A stretch of DNA of 64,000 nt. Origin: Aneurinibacillus terranovensis DSM 18919. Lineage in GTDB: Bacteria > Bacillota > Bacilli > Aneurinibacillales > Aneurinibacillaceae. Numbering within the stretch: the first letter of the stretch is position 1; each line of letters opens with the position of its first letter. The stretch covers positions 1 to 64,000 of the forward strand of contig NZ_AUMJ01000017.1 in the NCBI RefSeq assembly GCF_000430625.1, written 5' to 3'. Positions 24,926 to 32,280 of the stretch are shown one piece after another. Below the pieces are notes generated by a model. It was not told where the DNA came from. It made no database searches and was given only the letters and a program-made list of their open reading frames with translations. A program made the position numbers and the translations under genes.

Positions 24926-25384
24926 TTATTCCTTCATGTCTTTTGCATAAAAACCCAGTTTCTTTAGTAAAGTAATCAAGGTTTGCTTTTCTTCTGAATC
25001 CAGTCCTTGAAATATCTCCTGGATTGCTTTTTCGTGCTTGGGAAAAATTCGTGCCATGAGTTCTTTTCCCTTTTCTGTAATTACAGCATATGTGACCCGT
25101 CTGTCTGTTGGACAGGGCTTTCGTTGCAAAAGTTGTTTTGCTTCTAATTTGTCTACAACATACGTAATGCTGCCGCTTGCCAGCAGCACTTTCTTGCCAA
25201 TATGCTGAATCGGCTGGTCCCCTTTGTGATACAGCAATTCAAGCACAGCAAATTCAGTCGGATTTAATCCATGGCTTCTAATGTCTTCTGTTACACGATC
25301 AACTACAGCACGATTTGCCCGTGATAGTACAATAAATAATTTTAAAGAGAGATCAGTCTCATTCATGTCGTTTTCTTCACTCAT
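24926..25384 (-). CDS. MarR-family regulator (MhqR/OhrR-like)
   Basis: A 152-aa winged-helix protein. The DNA-binding part runs LNPTEFAVLELLYHKGDQPIQHIGKKVLLASGSITYVVDKLEAKQLLQRKPCPTDRRVTYAVITEKGKEL (about 40-110); the R-D-R-R wing is the usual D-x-R form. Operator-like ATCTC-N6-GAGAT sequences lie at its own promoter and at the divergent nitroreductase promoter. In B. subtilis similar boxes belong to MhqR, a repressor of quinone-detoxification genes. Sensing mechanism is unknown; one Cys is present (KPCPTDRR). Confidence 0.85.
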   Translation of the reverse strand: MSEENDMNETDLSLKLFIVLSRANRAVVDRVTEDIRSHGLNPTEFAVLELLYHKGDQPIQHIGKKVLLASGSITYVVDKLEAKQLLQRKPCPTDRRVTYAVITEKGKELMARIFPKHEKAIQEIFQGLDSEEKQTLITLLKKLGFYAKDMKE

Positions 25385-25409
25385 CCTGCATCAAATCCTT
25401 TAATTAATA

Positions 25410-25427
25410 TATCTCGAATTGGAGATA
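25410..25427 (-). promoter_or_regulatory. MarR operator 1
   Basis: tATCTCGAATTGGAGATa, an imperfect palindrome directly downstream of the -10 of the marR promoter. It resembles the MhqR box of B. subtilis (ATCTCGAATTCGAGAT). Confidence 0.65.
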
Positions 25428-25457
25428 ATTATAGGACGTAAGAATCCATCCTGTCAA
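25428..25457 (-). promoter_or_regulatory. marR-pirin promoter
   Basis: Minus strand TTGACA (25457-25452), 18-bp spacer, TATAAT (25433-25428): both hexamers match the sigma-A consensus. Confidence 0.85.
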
Positions 25458-25531
25458 CAAAAGTACGGTACTTTGTCGTTCCCATTTTATTGTAGCAAAT
25501 GGAATGTATTTGTATGCAGACTCAAGGCGGG

Positions 25532-25560
25532 TTGACAAAACCAACCATCAGCCATATAAT
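25532..25560 (+). promoter_or_regulatory. Nitroreductase promoter
   Basis: TTGACA (25532-25537), 17-bp spacer, TATAAT (25555-25560): a perfect sigma-A promoter. It should be very strong unless repressed. Confidence 0.9.
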
Positions 25561-25561
25561 T

Positions 25562-25577
25562 ACCTTGAATTCGAGAT
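25562..25577 (+). promoter_or_regulatory. MarR operator 2
   Basis: ACCTTGAATTCGAGAT starts 2 bp after the -10. It matches operator 1 at 13 of 16 positions. Confidence 0.65.
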
Positions 25578-25639
25578 TTTTTAATTAAGGATTAATGTAG
25601 TGAAAATACTTAAAACGAATAATGGGAAGGAAGATTATC

Positions 25640-26239
25640 ATGGCAAAAGATTTTTATACGGCTATAGAAAACAGACGCACGTTTTACGGAATCAGTAAAG
25701 AAGCCGTCATTTCAGATGAAAGAATCCAGGAAGTAGTTAATCATGCTGTAAAGCATACGCCATCCTCATTCAATTCTCAAAGTGCACGGGTTGTTGTTTT
25801 ACTGGGAGAACAGCACGATAAATTATGGGATATTACTAAAGAAACATTACGGAGAATCGTTCCTACAAATGAATTTGCTCCAACTGAGCAAAAAATGGAT
25901 GCCTTCCGAAGTGGATATGGAACTGTTTTATTCTTTGAGGATGAAAATGTCGTCAAATCATTCCAAGAGCAGTTTGCGCTCTACAAAGATAACTTTCCAA
26001 TCTGGTCGCAGCAGTCTTCCGGTATGCTTCAATATGTCGTTTGGACATCACTGGAAATAGAAGGATTCGGTGCGTCCTTGCAGCACTATAATCCGCTGAT
26101 TGATGATGAGGTAAAAAAAGAGTGGAATATTCCAAGTGAGTGGAAGCTAATTGCTCAAATGCCATTTGGCAAGCCGACTGCTCCTGCAAGCGAAAAGGCT
26201 TTTCAACCGTTAGAAGAACGCGTGAAGGTGTTTAAATAA
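25640..26239 (+). CDS. Nitroreductase-family oxidoreductase (Frm2/CinD-like)
   Basis: A 199-aa FMN-dependent oxidoreductase of the short nitroreductase class. Motifs: AIENRRTFYGISKE (FMN phosphate contact Arg residues, about 8-20), HTPSSFNSQSARVVVLLG (about 41-58), GTVLFFED and SLEIEGFGASLQHYNPLI (about 140-158). Homologues reduce quinones and nitroaromatics, and CinD is copper-induced; the likely role here is quinone or electrophile detoxification. ATG 25640 is preceded by GGAAGGAAG; an ATG six codons upstream is inside that region. It is controlled by a consensus promoter with a MarR box. Confidence 0.85.
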   Translation: MAKDFYTAIENRRTFYGISKEAVISDERIQEVVNHAVKHTPSSFNSQSARVVVLLGEQHDKLWDITKETLRRIVPTNEFAPTEQKMDAFRSGYGTVLFFEDENVVKSFQEQFALYKDNFPIWSQQSSGMLQYVVWTSLEIEGFGASLQHYNPLIDDEVKKEWNIPSEWKLIAQMPFGKPTAPASEKAFQPLEERVKVFK

Positions 26240-26246
26240 ATAACAA

Positions 26247-26400
26247 GAGGCTGTTCCAAAAGGGACGTCCGATATTATCAAATCCCCAAAAAAGGACTCT
26301 TATTCACTGTAAAAGTGATAGGAGTCCTTTAATTTTGGGGGCAATTTTAAGGTTAAAAGTGGGGTTGAAAATTTTAGAACATGACTTTTGAGACAGCCCC
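26247..26400. mobile_element. MITE-like inverted-repeat element, about 154 bp
   Basis: The left end GAGGCTGTTCCAAAAG and the reverse complement of the right end, GGGGCTGTCTCAAAAG, match at most positions, and no ORF lies between. The ends resemble those of IS1182-type elements. The interior is itself palindromic: AAAGGACTC and GAGTCCTTT at about 26291-26331 with partly pairing sequence inside, which may also terminate the nitroreductase transcript. No clear target duplication is visible. Confidence 0.55.
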
Positions 26401-26438
26401 TGCCTTTACATACAACACAATAAAGCGTTGATGTCGTA

Positions 26439-26846
26439 CTAGACTCTGCCGGACTCAATCCATTTTGCCCAATCTTCACGGCCGTTATCAAAGGCTCTTT
26501 TGGCAGCAGTACGCCAATCGTATGGAACTGAAATATGTTCGATCATCCATTGCTCTGATTTTTTCGATAACACTGCATAATTAGCATAAAGAGAACCCGA
26601 TTCCATTCCATGAGGATACGGATAATCGTCAGTGTATGCGGGTAAACCTACGCTTCCGGGATTTATTATGATTTGACCGGTTGGCAGATAAACCGTCCTC
26701 GGGATATGGGTATGGGCGCATAAAATAATAGACTCTCTCCTATCAATGTTCGTAATTTCCCTTCTCTCCATATCTTCAAAAACAGCATCTATGCCCACGA
26801 ATTTCCGTGTACATCTGCAATAATTGCCAGGGTATGAATTCTGAAA
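26439..26846 (-). pseudogene. Metallophosphoesterase, deleted and frameshifted
   Basis: From the 5' side the minus strand reads FRIHTLAIIADVHGNSWA (the D-x-H-G-N metal motif). A frameshift near 26795 leads to IDAVFEDMERREITNI, then the sequence jumps to DRRESIILCAHTHIP (the H-T-H metal motif), NPGSVGLP and a normal C-terminus ending WAKWIESGRV. Intact family members are about 240 aa, with the G-D and G-N-H/E blocks between these parts. About 80-100 residues are missing here, and no start codon is present before RIHTL. The gene is dead. A 50-bp copy of its 3' end lies at 24120-24172. Confidence 0.75.
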
Positions 26847-26905
26847 CCCGCTTACGTCGGTTTACCCAAAGATTGAAAGTTATTTTTCGGTTGAATAGAA
26901 ATCTA

Positions 26906-26935
26906 TTGACCTATATACCCATATGGGTATATATT
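26906..26935 (+). promoter_or_regulatory. Promoter with CstR-type palindrome before the SQR operon
   Basis: ATATACCCATATGGGTATAT (26913-26932) is a perfect 20-bp palindrome. It lies between TTGACC (26906-26911) and TATATT (26930-26935), a promoter with 18-bp spacing. ATACCC-N4-GGGTAT is the operator form of CsoR-family persulfide sensors (CstR). No CstR gene is in the window. Confidence 0.75.
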
Positions 26936-26995
26936 GTTAATTAGAAATATTCTGATTTGCTATTTGATTACTAAAGACAAAAAGGGGGAGCAGAT

Positions 26996-27226
26996 ATGTT
27001 TGTAGTTAATGGAAAAGGGAACCTCATCCATTTGCTAGCGGGTATTTTTATTCTGGCTAGTTTAACATTAGCAGTATTTGTATCTTTATACTGGCTGCTA
27101 TTTACGGCTTTTGTTGGTTTTAATTTGATTATTTCATCATTTACCGGATTCTGTTTATTGGAAAAAATCTTAGTCCGTATGGGGGTGAATCATAAATCAA
27201 TTTCGTGTCAGATTTATCGAAAATAG
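26996..27226 (+). CDS. DUF2892/YgaP-type small membrane protein
   Basis: A 76-aa protein with two TM helices (LIHLLAGIFILASLTLAVFVSL and LLFTAFVGFNLIISSFTGFCLLEKIL). The closing F-T-G-F-C-L-L-E-K-I-L pattern is characteristic of DUF2892 proteins, often linked to rhodanese or sulfide-oxidising genes. GGGGGAG lies 6 nt before the ATG. It is the first gene of the operon with the SQR-like flavoprotein. Confidence 0.8.
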   Translation: MFVVNGKGNLIHLLAGIFILASLTLAVFVSLYWLLFTAFVGFNLIISSFTGFCLLEKILVRMGVNHKSISCQIYRK

Positions 27227-27293
27227 AGTTCATTTTGTTCTCTTTACAAGTCAAATAGTTAATCGCTTTTGGAAAGAAAAGGAGGAAAATGCA

Positions 27294-28715
27294 TTGGCGA
27301 AGGTTGTAATTTTAGGTGCGGGTTTTTCCGGTCAAACCGCAGCTCTTTACTTACGTAAAGAGCTGGGGCGGGAACACGATGTAATTGTTGTAAACCCATG
27401 GCCCAGATTCACCTATATTCCCTCATTAGTATGGGTAGGCATCGGCCGCATGGATCCGGATCAGACGATGTTTTATTTGGAACCCATATATAAAAGAAAA
27501 GGAATTCACTTTGTTCAAGCATGGGCGAGAGAAATCCATCCAGATGAACAATATGTTCTTATAGAAAATAAAGATGGGAAAAAAGAGAAAATTGAATATG
27601 ATTATTTGATTAACGCGACAGGCCCCCATTTAAACTTTGCCGGTACGGAAGGTCTGGGACCTGATCATGAAACCACGCAGTCCATATGTAACATTCACCA
27701 TGCCAAGCTGGCACGGGACGCATATTTAGAAACAGTTCATCGCATGGAAAAGGGAGATACGGTTACTATTTTAGTAGGAACGGGCCATGGAACGTCTACG
27801 TGTCAGGGTGCGGCCTTAGAGTACATTAGCAACATTCATGCCGATCTGGTGAGACGTAAACTACGTCACCGGGCTAAAATTATGTGGATTTCAAATGAAC
27901 CAAAATTAGGAGACTTGGGTGTAGGTGGCGTATTCGCAAAAAAATACGGATATGTCATGAGTTCTGAATCCTTTCTTAAATCTCTGTTTTCTGAGCAGGA
28001 AATTTATTATCAAGTGCAAAGTGCCGTCCAAAAGGTAGACAAAAAATGTGTCTACTGGGAAAACTACGAAGGGGAACAAGGCGAGATCCAATATGATTTT
28101 TCTATGTTAATCCCGCAATTTCAAGGTACAAAGATAAACTATATAGATAAAGACAATAATGACATTACAGGCAAAATGACAAATCCAGGCGGATTTATGC
28201 TGGTTGACGGCGGGTACGGAAAGAAATGGGAAGATGTAAGAGCAAGCGACTGGCCAGCCACTTATCAATCACCCTTTTACAAAAACATCTTTGCCGCAGG
28301 GATTGCTTTTGCAACACCAGGTTCAATTTCCAAACCATTTATCAACAAAAACGGTACGAACATTACAGCTACGGCTCCGCGAACCGGCATGGCTTCCGGA
28401 ATTATCGGACGTGTGGTTGCACACAACATCATTGATATGATCCGCGGCAACGAACCTTCCCATAAGGAAGCAATGACGGAAATGCCAGGTGCTTGTATCG
28501 CATCTATCGGAAAATCTGTATGGAATGGATCAGCAGCCTCAATCATATTGTATCCGGTTGCACCGGATTACGAGCGCTACCCCGACTACGGAAGAGATCT
28601 AAAAGCAAATTACCTGGATATCGGTCTTTCTGGTGCCTGGATCAAACGCTTGCTTCATACTGCCTTCATCTACAAAATGCAGGGAAATCCAGGTTGGAGT
28701 ATGATTCCCGAATAG
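27294..28715 (+). CDS. Sulfide:quinone oxidoreductase-like FAD flavoprotein
   Basis: A 473-aa two-dinucleotide-binding-domain flavoprotein. The N-terminal FAD motif is VVILGAGFSGQTAALYL (about 4-20), the central LINATGPHLNF (about 103-113) is present, and the second GxG region is ILVGTGHGTSTC. Cys in TSTCQGAALEY (about 163) and Cys in MPGACIASIG (about 399) are spaced as the two redox cysteines of SQR. C-terminal amphipathic helices (SGAWIKRLLHTAFIYKMQ) suit membrane docking. SQRs oxidise sulfide and pass electrons to quinone. The TTG at 27294 follows GGAGG by 8 nt. The CstR-type operator upstream fits sulfide/persulfide control. Confidence 0.8.
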   Translation: MAKVVILGAGFSGQTAALYLRKELGREHDVIVVNPWPRFTYIPSLVWVGIGRMDPDQTMFYLEPIYKRKGIHFVQAWAREIHPDEQYVLIENKDGKKEKIEYDYLINATGPHLNFAGTEGLGPDHETTQSICNIHHAKLARDAYLETVHRMEKGDTVTILVGTGHGTSTCQGAALEYISNIHADLVRRKLRHRAKIMWISNEPKLGDLGVGGVFAKKYGYVMSSESFLKSLFSEQEIYYQVQSAVQKVDKKCVYWENYEGEQGEIQYDFSMLIPQFQGTKINYIDKDNNDITGKMTNPGGFMLVDGGYGKKWEDVRASDWPATYQSPFYKNIFAAGIAFATPGSISKPFINKNGTNITATAPRTGMASGIIGRVVAHNIIDMIRGNEPSHKEAMTEMPGACIASIGKSVWNGSAASIILYPVAPDYERYPDYGRDLKANYLDIGLSGAWIKRLLHTAFIYKMQGNPGWSMIPE

Positions 28716-28727
28716 GAGGTTAAACCC

Positions 28728-28919
28728 ATGAAGCTGTTGAAAGAAATGAAACCGACAAGAGGAACACTTTTTTGGCGTAAATGCAAAATACTACAAATAA
28801 TCAAGTTCATATATCTTAATATTCGGATTTTAAAAATTGCACTTTTTCCTCCAAAACATACCGAAACTCATAGCAGCCAAAAGGCCGAACATAATCGTTC
28901 GTTATCAAATTCAAATTGA
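28728..28919 (+). CDS. Hypothetical small basic protein
   Basis: A 63-aa protein with an excellent AGGAGGT 8 nt before ATG 28728, just 12 bp after the SQR-like gene, so it is likely the third gene of that operon. It is strongly basic, with an amphipathic hydrophobic stretch (KILQIIKFIYLNIRILKIALF) and a hydrophilic Ser/His/Asn-rich tail. No family recognised; peripheral membrane attachment is plausible. Confidence 0.5.
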   Translation: MKLLKEMKPTRGTLFWRKCKILQIIKFIYLNIRILKIALFPPKHTETHSSQKAEHNRSLSNSN

Positions 28920-29001
28920 CCATTATGGAAGCGATTACTGTTACACCCGTTCAAAGGGAAAATACTGCTTAGTTTGGTAACGTACATAAATAAAACCAGC
29001 A

Positions 29002-29235
29002 TCATAAATGAACAAATAAAAAGGAGATCGCTCTATATGATATGAGCTGACTCCTTTTTAAACTATTACAACCAAAAGTATTATTCATTTCATTGTCTTG
29101 CTGTTTTGAAGCGAGGCTTACTTTTCCAGAATCATTATTGTGCTGATTCACCCCCTCCGCCAAAGCACTTGAAGAAAAGGCTAACATGCTGGCTAAGGCT
29201 ATACACCAAACAAAACACTTTTTTTCATAATTCAT
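29002..29235 (-). CDS. Possible small secreted protein
   Basis: A 77-aa frame with a good Sec signal peptide (CFVWCIALASMLAFSSSALAE, cleavage expected after ALA). A short polar mature part follows (GVNQHNNDSGKVSLASKQQDNEMNN). The last 20 residues are encoded by the hairpin at 29018-29059 that looks like a terminator, so the true 3' end may have been lost by frameshift. AAAGG lies only 4 nt before the ATG. Moderate doubt that it is functional. Confidence 0.4.
   Translation of the reverse strand: MNYEKKCFVWCIALASMLAFSSSALAEGVNQHNNDSGKVSLASKQQDNEMNNTFGCNSLKRSQLISYRAISFLFVHL
29018..29059. terminator. Bidirectional terminator hairpin
   Basis: AAAAAGGAG / CTCCTTTTT outer arms with an inner GCTC/GAGC stem. 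It has T-rich ends on both strands. Confidence 0.6.
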
Positions 29236-29318
29236 CTACCTTTCAAAAAATAACAGCCTTACTGCTATAGTGGCTCTAAATTGTAGTGAAGCCTTGATGA
29301 AAATATGGATAAAAAAAG

Positions 29319-29366
29319 AATAACTCCTAACAAACACGGTGTTGATTATGCTTGTTAGGAGTTATT
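29319..29366 (-). terminator. Terminator of the two-component operon
   Basis: 15-bp perfect arms AATAACTCCTAACAA / TTGTTAGGAGTTATT. On the minus strand it is followed by CTTTTTTTATC. Confidence 0.9.
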
Positions 29367-29387
29367 GGTTTGAGAAATATTGCTTTT

Positions 29388-30794
29388 TTATTTTTTTAAC
29401 GGTAACTGAATGGTAAATTTTGTCCCCACACCTACTTCACTTTCTACATGCAAGCTACCATGATGAGCTTCTACAATTTTTTTACTAATTGCAAGACCTA
29501 ATCCGGCACCACCTGTTTCCTGCGACCTCGATTTTTCCACTCTGTACAGCCGTTCCATAATAAAGGGCAGTTCTTCTGAAGAAATGCCTGGCCCTGTATC
29601 TTCAATTTGTATTTCCGCACTCGTTTTCGTACCATTCAATCTAACATAGACCTTCCCACCAGATGGCGTATATCTTCTTGCGTTCTCCAAAATATTCAAT
29701 AAAACCTGCTCTAGTCGCTGCTTGTCGCCTTCAATACTCATAGGCATTGCTGGTGGTTCGTACTCCAGACTTATTTTTTTTTCATCCATAGATGATTCAA
29801 CTAATGACAACACATCAGTAACCACATCTTCCAGTGACAATGGTACAAAACAAAATGAAAAATTGCCCTGTTCCATTCGGGCAAGGTCGAATAAATCCTG
29901 AACAAGCCGCTGCAGCCGGTTGCTTTGTTCATAAATAATCGTGAGAGATTGCGTCAACTCATCCGGTGTATAATCGTTCCGCAGCAGAACTTCGGAATAG
30001 CCTTTTAAATAAGTAATCGGAGTCCGCAGTTCATGCCCGATATCGGCTAAGAATTCATTTCGCTGGTTTTGGTAGAATTGAATTTCATTAGACATATGAT
30101 TAATGGAATGAGCCAGTTGCGCCACCTCGTCATTTCCCAAAACGGGCACCCTGGTTGAATACCGCCCTTGTGCAATTTCGCTTGTGGCTTGTTTCATTTC
30201 AATTAGGGGCCGTACGACCATGCGGGAAATGATAAACAAAAGACCACTCACCACCAATACTGTTACAATCCCGGTTATCATTAACATCCACTGCAGCAAC
30301 CGAACAGCTTGGCGGATGGGTTCGGTAGGTGAAAACATGACCACTTCCCCCGTCGTTTTACCGTTCTGCATAATAGGAGAATGCGAGACAAGAAAGGGGG
30401 TGGTATCCCAATCCTTCTCTATCGTGTTTTCCTGGCCTTCCTTTTTACCGCTTGCCTCCTTTAAATAGTCACGTTGTAAGGGAGAGATAGATGCAGAACT
30501 GGCTATCACATTTCCTTCTTTATTTAGAATAACAACCATAAACCTTGAACCTTTTTCCATTCGAATCACGTGTTCGATGGTTACCGGGAAGAAATGGTCG
30601 CTCAATACCGACGCATGGCTGTGTCCCCGCTGTACCAATTCTTCCGTAACGTGAGAAAGGTAAAAATTTAGAAATAGAGAATACAGAATATTACCGACAG
30701 AAAAAATAATTAACAAAAAAACGGAAAGCAGCAAAAGTCCAAGCTTTACTGCAACACGCTCACGGAATCGTTGTAAAATGGCGGTTATTTTCAC
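29388..30794 (-). CDS. Sensor histidine kinase
   Basis: A 468-aa membrane kinase. TM1 is at about 16-46 and an extracytoplasmic sensor at about 47-165 includes a PAS-like part (VVILNKEGNVIASSASIS). TM2 is at about 167-192, with HAMP after it (RMVVRPLIEMKQATSEIAQGRY). The phospho-acceptor motif is ADIGHELRTPITYLKGY (about 247-263). ATPase boxes: N (NILENARRYTP), G1 (IEDTGPGIS) and G2 (GGAGLGLAISKKIV). The start is GTG, overlapping the response-regulator stop as GTGA. It is the third gene of the SHOCT-regulator-kinase operon. Signal unknown; copper or envelope redox stress is suggested by neighbours and shared promoter boxes. Confidence 0.9.
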   Translation of the reverse strand: MKITAILQRFRERVAVKLGLLLLSVFLLIIFSVGNILYSLFLNFYLSHVTEELVQRGHSHASVLSDHFFPVTIEHVIRMEKGSRFMVVILNKEGNVIASSASISPLQRDYLKEASGKKEGQENTIEKDWDTTPFLVSHSPIMQNGKTTGEVVMFSPTEPIRQAVRLLQWMLMITGIVTVLVVSGLLFIISRMVVRPLIEMKQATSEIAQGRYSTRVPVLGNDEVAQLAHSINHMSNEIQFYQNQRNEFLADIGHELRTPITYLKGYSEVLLRNDYTPDELTQSLTIIYEQSNRLQRLVQDLFDLARMEQGNFSFCFVPLSLEDVVTDVLSLVESSMDEKKISLEYEPPAMPMSIEGDKQRLEQVLLNILENARRYTPSGGKVYVRLNGTKTSAEIQIEDTGPGISSEELPFIMERLYRVEKSRSQETGGAGLGLAISKKIVEAHHGSLHVESEVGVGTKFTIQLPLKK

Positions 30795-31495
30795 TGTAAT
30801 TTATACCCTACTCCCCATACCGTTTTAATGATGTCGTGGGCGGGAGCGCCTTTCGCCCGTAATTTTTCCCTCAGATTTTTCACATGAGTGTCGACCGTTC
30901 GCTCGTCTTCAATATCTTGTCCTTCCCATATCAAAGCCAATAAATCTTCACGACTAAACACTCGGCCGGGAGACTTCATCAATATATGAAGAATTCCATA
31001 TTCCTTTGGTGTCAAAATTAATAACTGGTTTTCAAAAAATGCTTCGTGTCGATGGCTATCCACTGTTATCCCCTGATGGTTCAACAGGTGATCTGGATTC
31101 ATTGTTTCCTGGTTTTTACTCTCACTTCTCCGCAGAACGGCGTGTACTCTTGCCAGCAGTTCCTCTTGATCAAAAGGCTTCGTCACATAATCATCGGCAC
31201 CCAATGCAAGCCCTTTTACTTTATCACTTGTTTGCTCGCGCGCTGTTAACATAATGATAGGCACATTAGAAAATTGTCGGATTTTCTCGCATGTCTCCCA
31301 TCCGTCCAACGTGGGCATCATAACGTCTAGCAATATTAACTCATACGGTTTACTTTGCAGTGCAGCAATGGCCTCTTCCCCCGAAGATACCTGATCCGCG
31401 CTATATCCGGCTTGGCGTAAGCAGATAGAGAGGAGCTGCCTCATTGGTTTTTCGTCGTCAACAATGAGTACCATTCTTTTATCTTCCATCATCAT
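30791..31495 (-). CDS. OmpR/PhoB-family response regulator
   Basis: A 234-aa regulator. The receiver domain has VDDE (about 12-15), the phospho-acceptor Asp in LILLDVMMP (about 57), the Thr in IIMLTARE and the Lys in VTKPFDQEE. The winged-helix domain has LTPKEYGILHILMKSPGRVFSREDLL and ERTVDTHVKNLREKL. Such proteins bind direct repeats about 11 bp apart. Repeats of that type occur at its own operon promoter and at copA, ccdA and a SHOCT gene in this window. It overlaps the SHOCT gene upstream and the kinase downstream. Confidence 0.92.
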   Translation of the reverse strand: MMMEDKRMVLIVDDEKPMRQLLSICLRQAGYSADQVSSGEEAIAALQSKPYELILLDVMMPTLDGWETCEKIRQFSNVPIIMLTAREQTSDKVKGLALGADDYVTKPFDQEELLARVHAVLRRSESKNQETMNPDHLLNHQGITVDSHRHEAFFENQLLILTPKEYGILHILMKSPGRVFSREDLLALIWEGQDIEDERTVDTHVKNLREKLRAKGAPAHDIIKTVWGVGYKLQ

Positions 31496-31721
31496 TTCCC
31501 CCCTCTGTTAATATTTTAATTATACGTTCGTACTCTTCCACACTAATTTCCCCCCTTGCCAATCGTTCCCGGACGATGGCAATCGCTTGATTATCGTAGG
31601 TATTATTTTTATGGGAAGGGCCCTTAATCCACCTTATAATCAGATACACACCAAGCAGCAAAAAAAACCACTGGCATAGCATCCAAATGAACATTCCGAC
31701 TCCTCCAAACCCCATAAACAT
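31479..31721 (-). CDS. SHOCT-domain small membrane protein 1
   Basis: An 80-aa protein with one TM helix (VGMFIWMLCQWFFLLLGVYLIIRWIKG) and a C-terminal SHOCT motif (AIVRERLARGEISVEEYERIIKIL). AGGAGGCC lies 9 nt before ATG. It is the first gene of the two-component operon; its 3' end overlaps the response-regulator start by 17 bp. It is clearly paralogous to the proteins at 31882 and 40295. SHOCT function is poorly known; an oligomerisation or regulatory role is assumed for the domain. Confidence 0.85.
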   Translation of the reverse strand: MFMGFGGVGMFIWMLCQWFFLLLGVYLIIRWIKGPSHKNNTYDNQAIAIVRERLARGEISVEEYERIIKILTEGGNDDGR

Positions 31722-31785
31722 GATGAGAAGGCCTCCTTTATATAGAAATCCAATATAATACAGTATCCATTATCCATTCTATATT

Positions 31786-31818
31786 GTTATATCGAAAAAA
31801 AGTGAAGGAAATGTGAAG
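31786..31818 (-). promoter_or_regulatory. Response-regulator box and -10 of the SHOCT1/two-component operon
   Basis: Minus strand CTTCACATTTCCTTCAC: TTCAC repeats 11 bp apart (forward GTGAAG at 31802 and 31813). -10 TATAAC is at 31791-31786, its start 15 bp after the start of the second repeat. There is no -35 hexamer, as expected for an activated promoter. Confidence 0.65.
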
Positions 31819-31839
31819 CTGCCTTTCCACCATATTTTC

Positions 31840-31860
31840 TTCACTTTTGTCTTTTATACT
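31840..31860 (+). promoter_or_regulatory. Half response-regulator box and -10 of SHOCT2
   Basis: TTCACT at 31840-31845 with -10 TATACT at 31855-31860, the same 15-bp spacing as the other sites. The upstream repeat (31829) is degenerate. Confidence 0.45.
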
Positions 31861-31881
31861 TTATTTAGGAGGGGATGAATC

Positions 31882-32109
31882 ATGTTAAATTGCTTGCAAA
31901 ATTTTGGAATGGGTGGGTTAGGGATGTTTGCTTGGATGCTCTTGCAATGGGGACTCCTCCTTGGCGTCATTTACTTGAGCATCCGCTGGATACGTGGAAA
32001 TCACTCAAAAAGCAGTGAAGATACAGCTGTAAAAATTGTCCGCGAACGATACGCGAATGGAGAAATGACCGAACAAGAATACAACCGTCTACTGGAAAAA
32101 TTAAAATGA
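31882..32109 (+). CDS. SHOCT-domain small membrane protein 2
   Basis: A 75-aa paralogue of the 31479 and 40295 proteins. The N-terminal Gly/Met-rich MLNCLQNFGMGGLGMFAWMLLQWGLLLGVIYLSIRWIRG is one TM helix, and IVRERYANGEMTEQEYNRLLEKL is the SHOCT motif. AGGAGGGG lies 8 nt before the ATG. It is divergent from the two-component operon and shares with it the 31740-31880 control region. Confidence 0.85.
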   Translation: MLNCLQNFGMGGLGMFAWMLLQWGLLLGVIYLSIRWIRGNHSKSSEDTAVKIVRERYANGEMTEQEYNRLLEKLK

Positions 32110-32280
32110 CAAAACAAACAAAACAGCAATAAGAAATACCTTTCATTTCGGCTGTTAACAAGAGTTAACAGCCTATATTTATGTTAATTCATGTTAGCCC
32201 TACAATGGACATGCCTTTTCCATGCTGTCGGTTAACCTATGAAAAAAATCAAAATTATAGTTACATAAAAGGAGATCATT

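Noticed and set aside
29002-29235. Reading the 77-aa secreted protein as a complete bacteriocin precursor
   Set aside because: It has a Sec-type signal peptide rather than a double-Gly leader, no modification or immunity genes nearby, and its 3' end lies inside a terminator-like hairpin.
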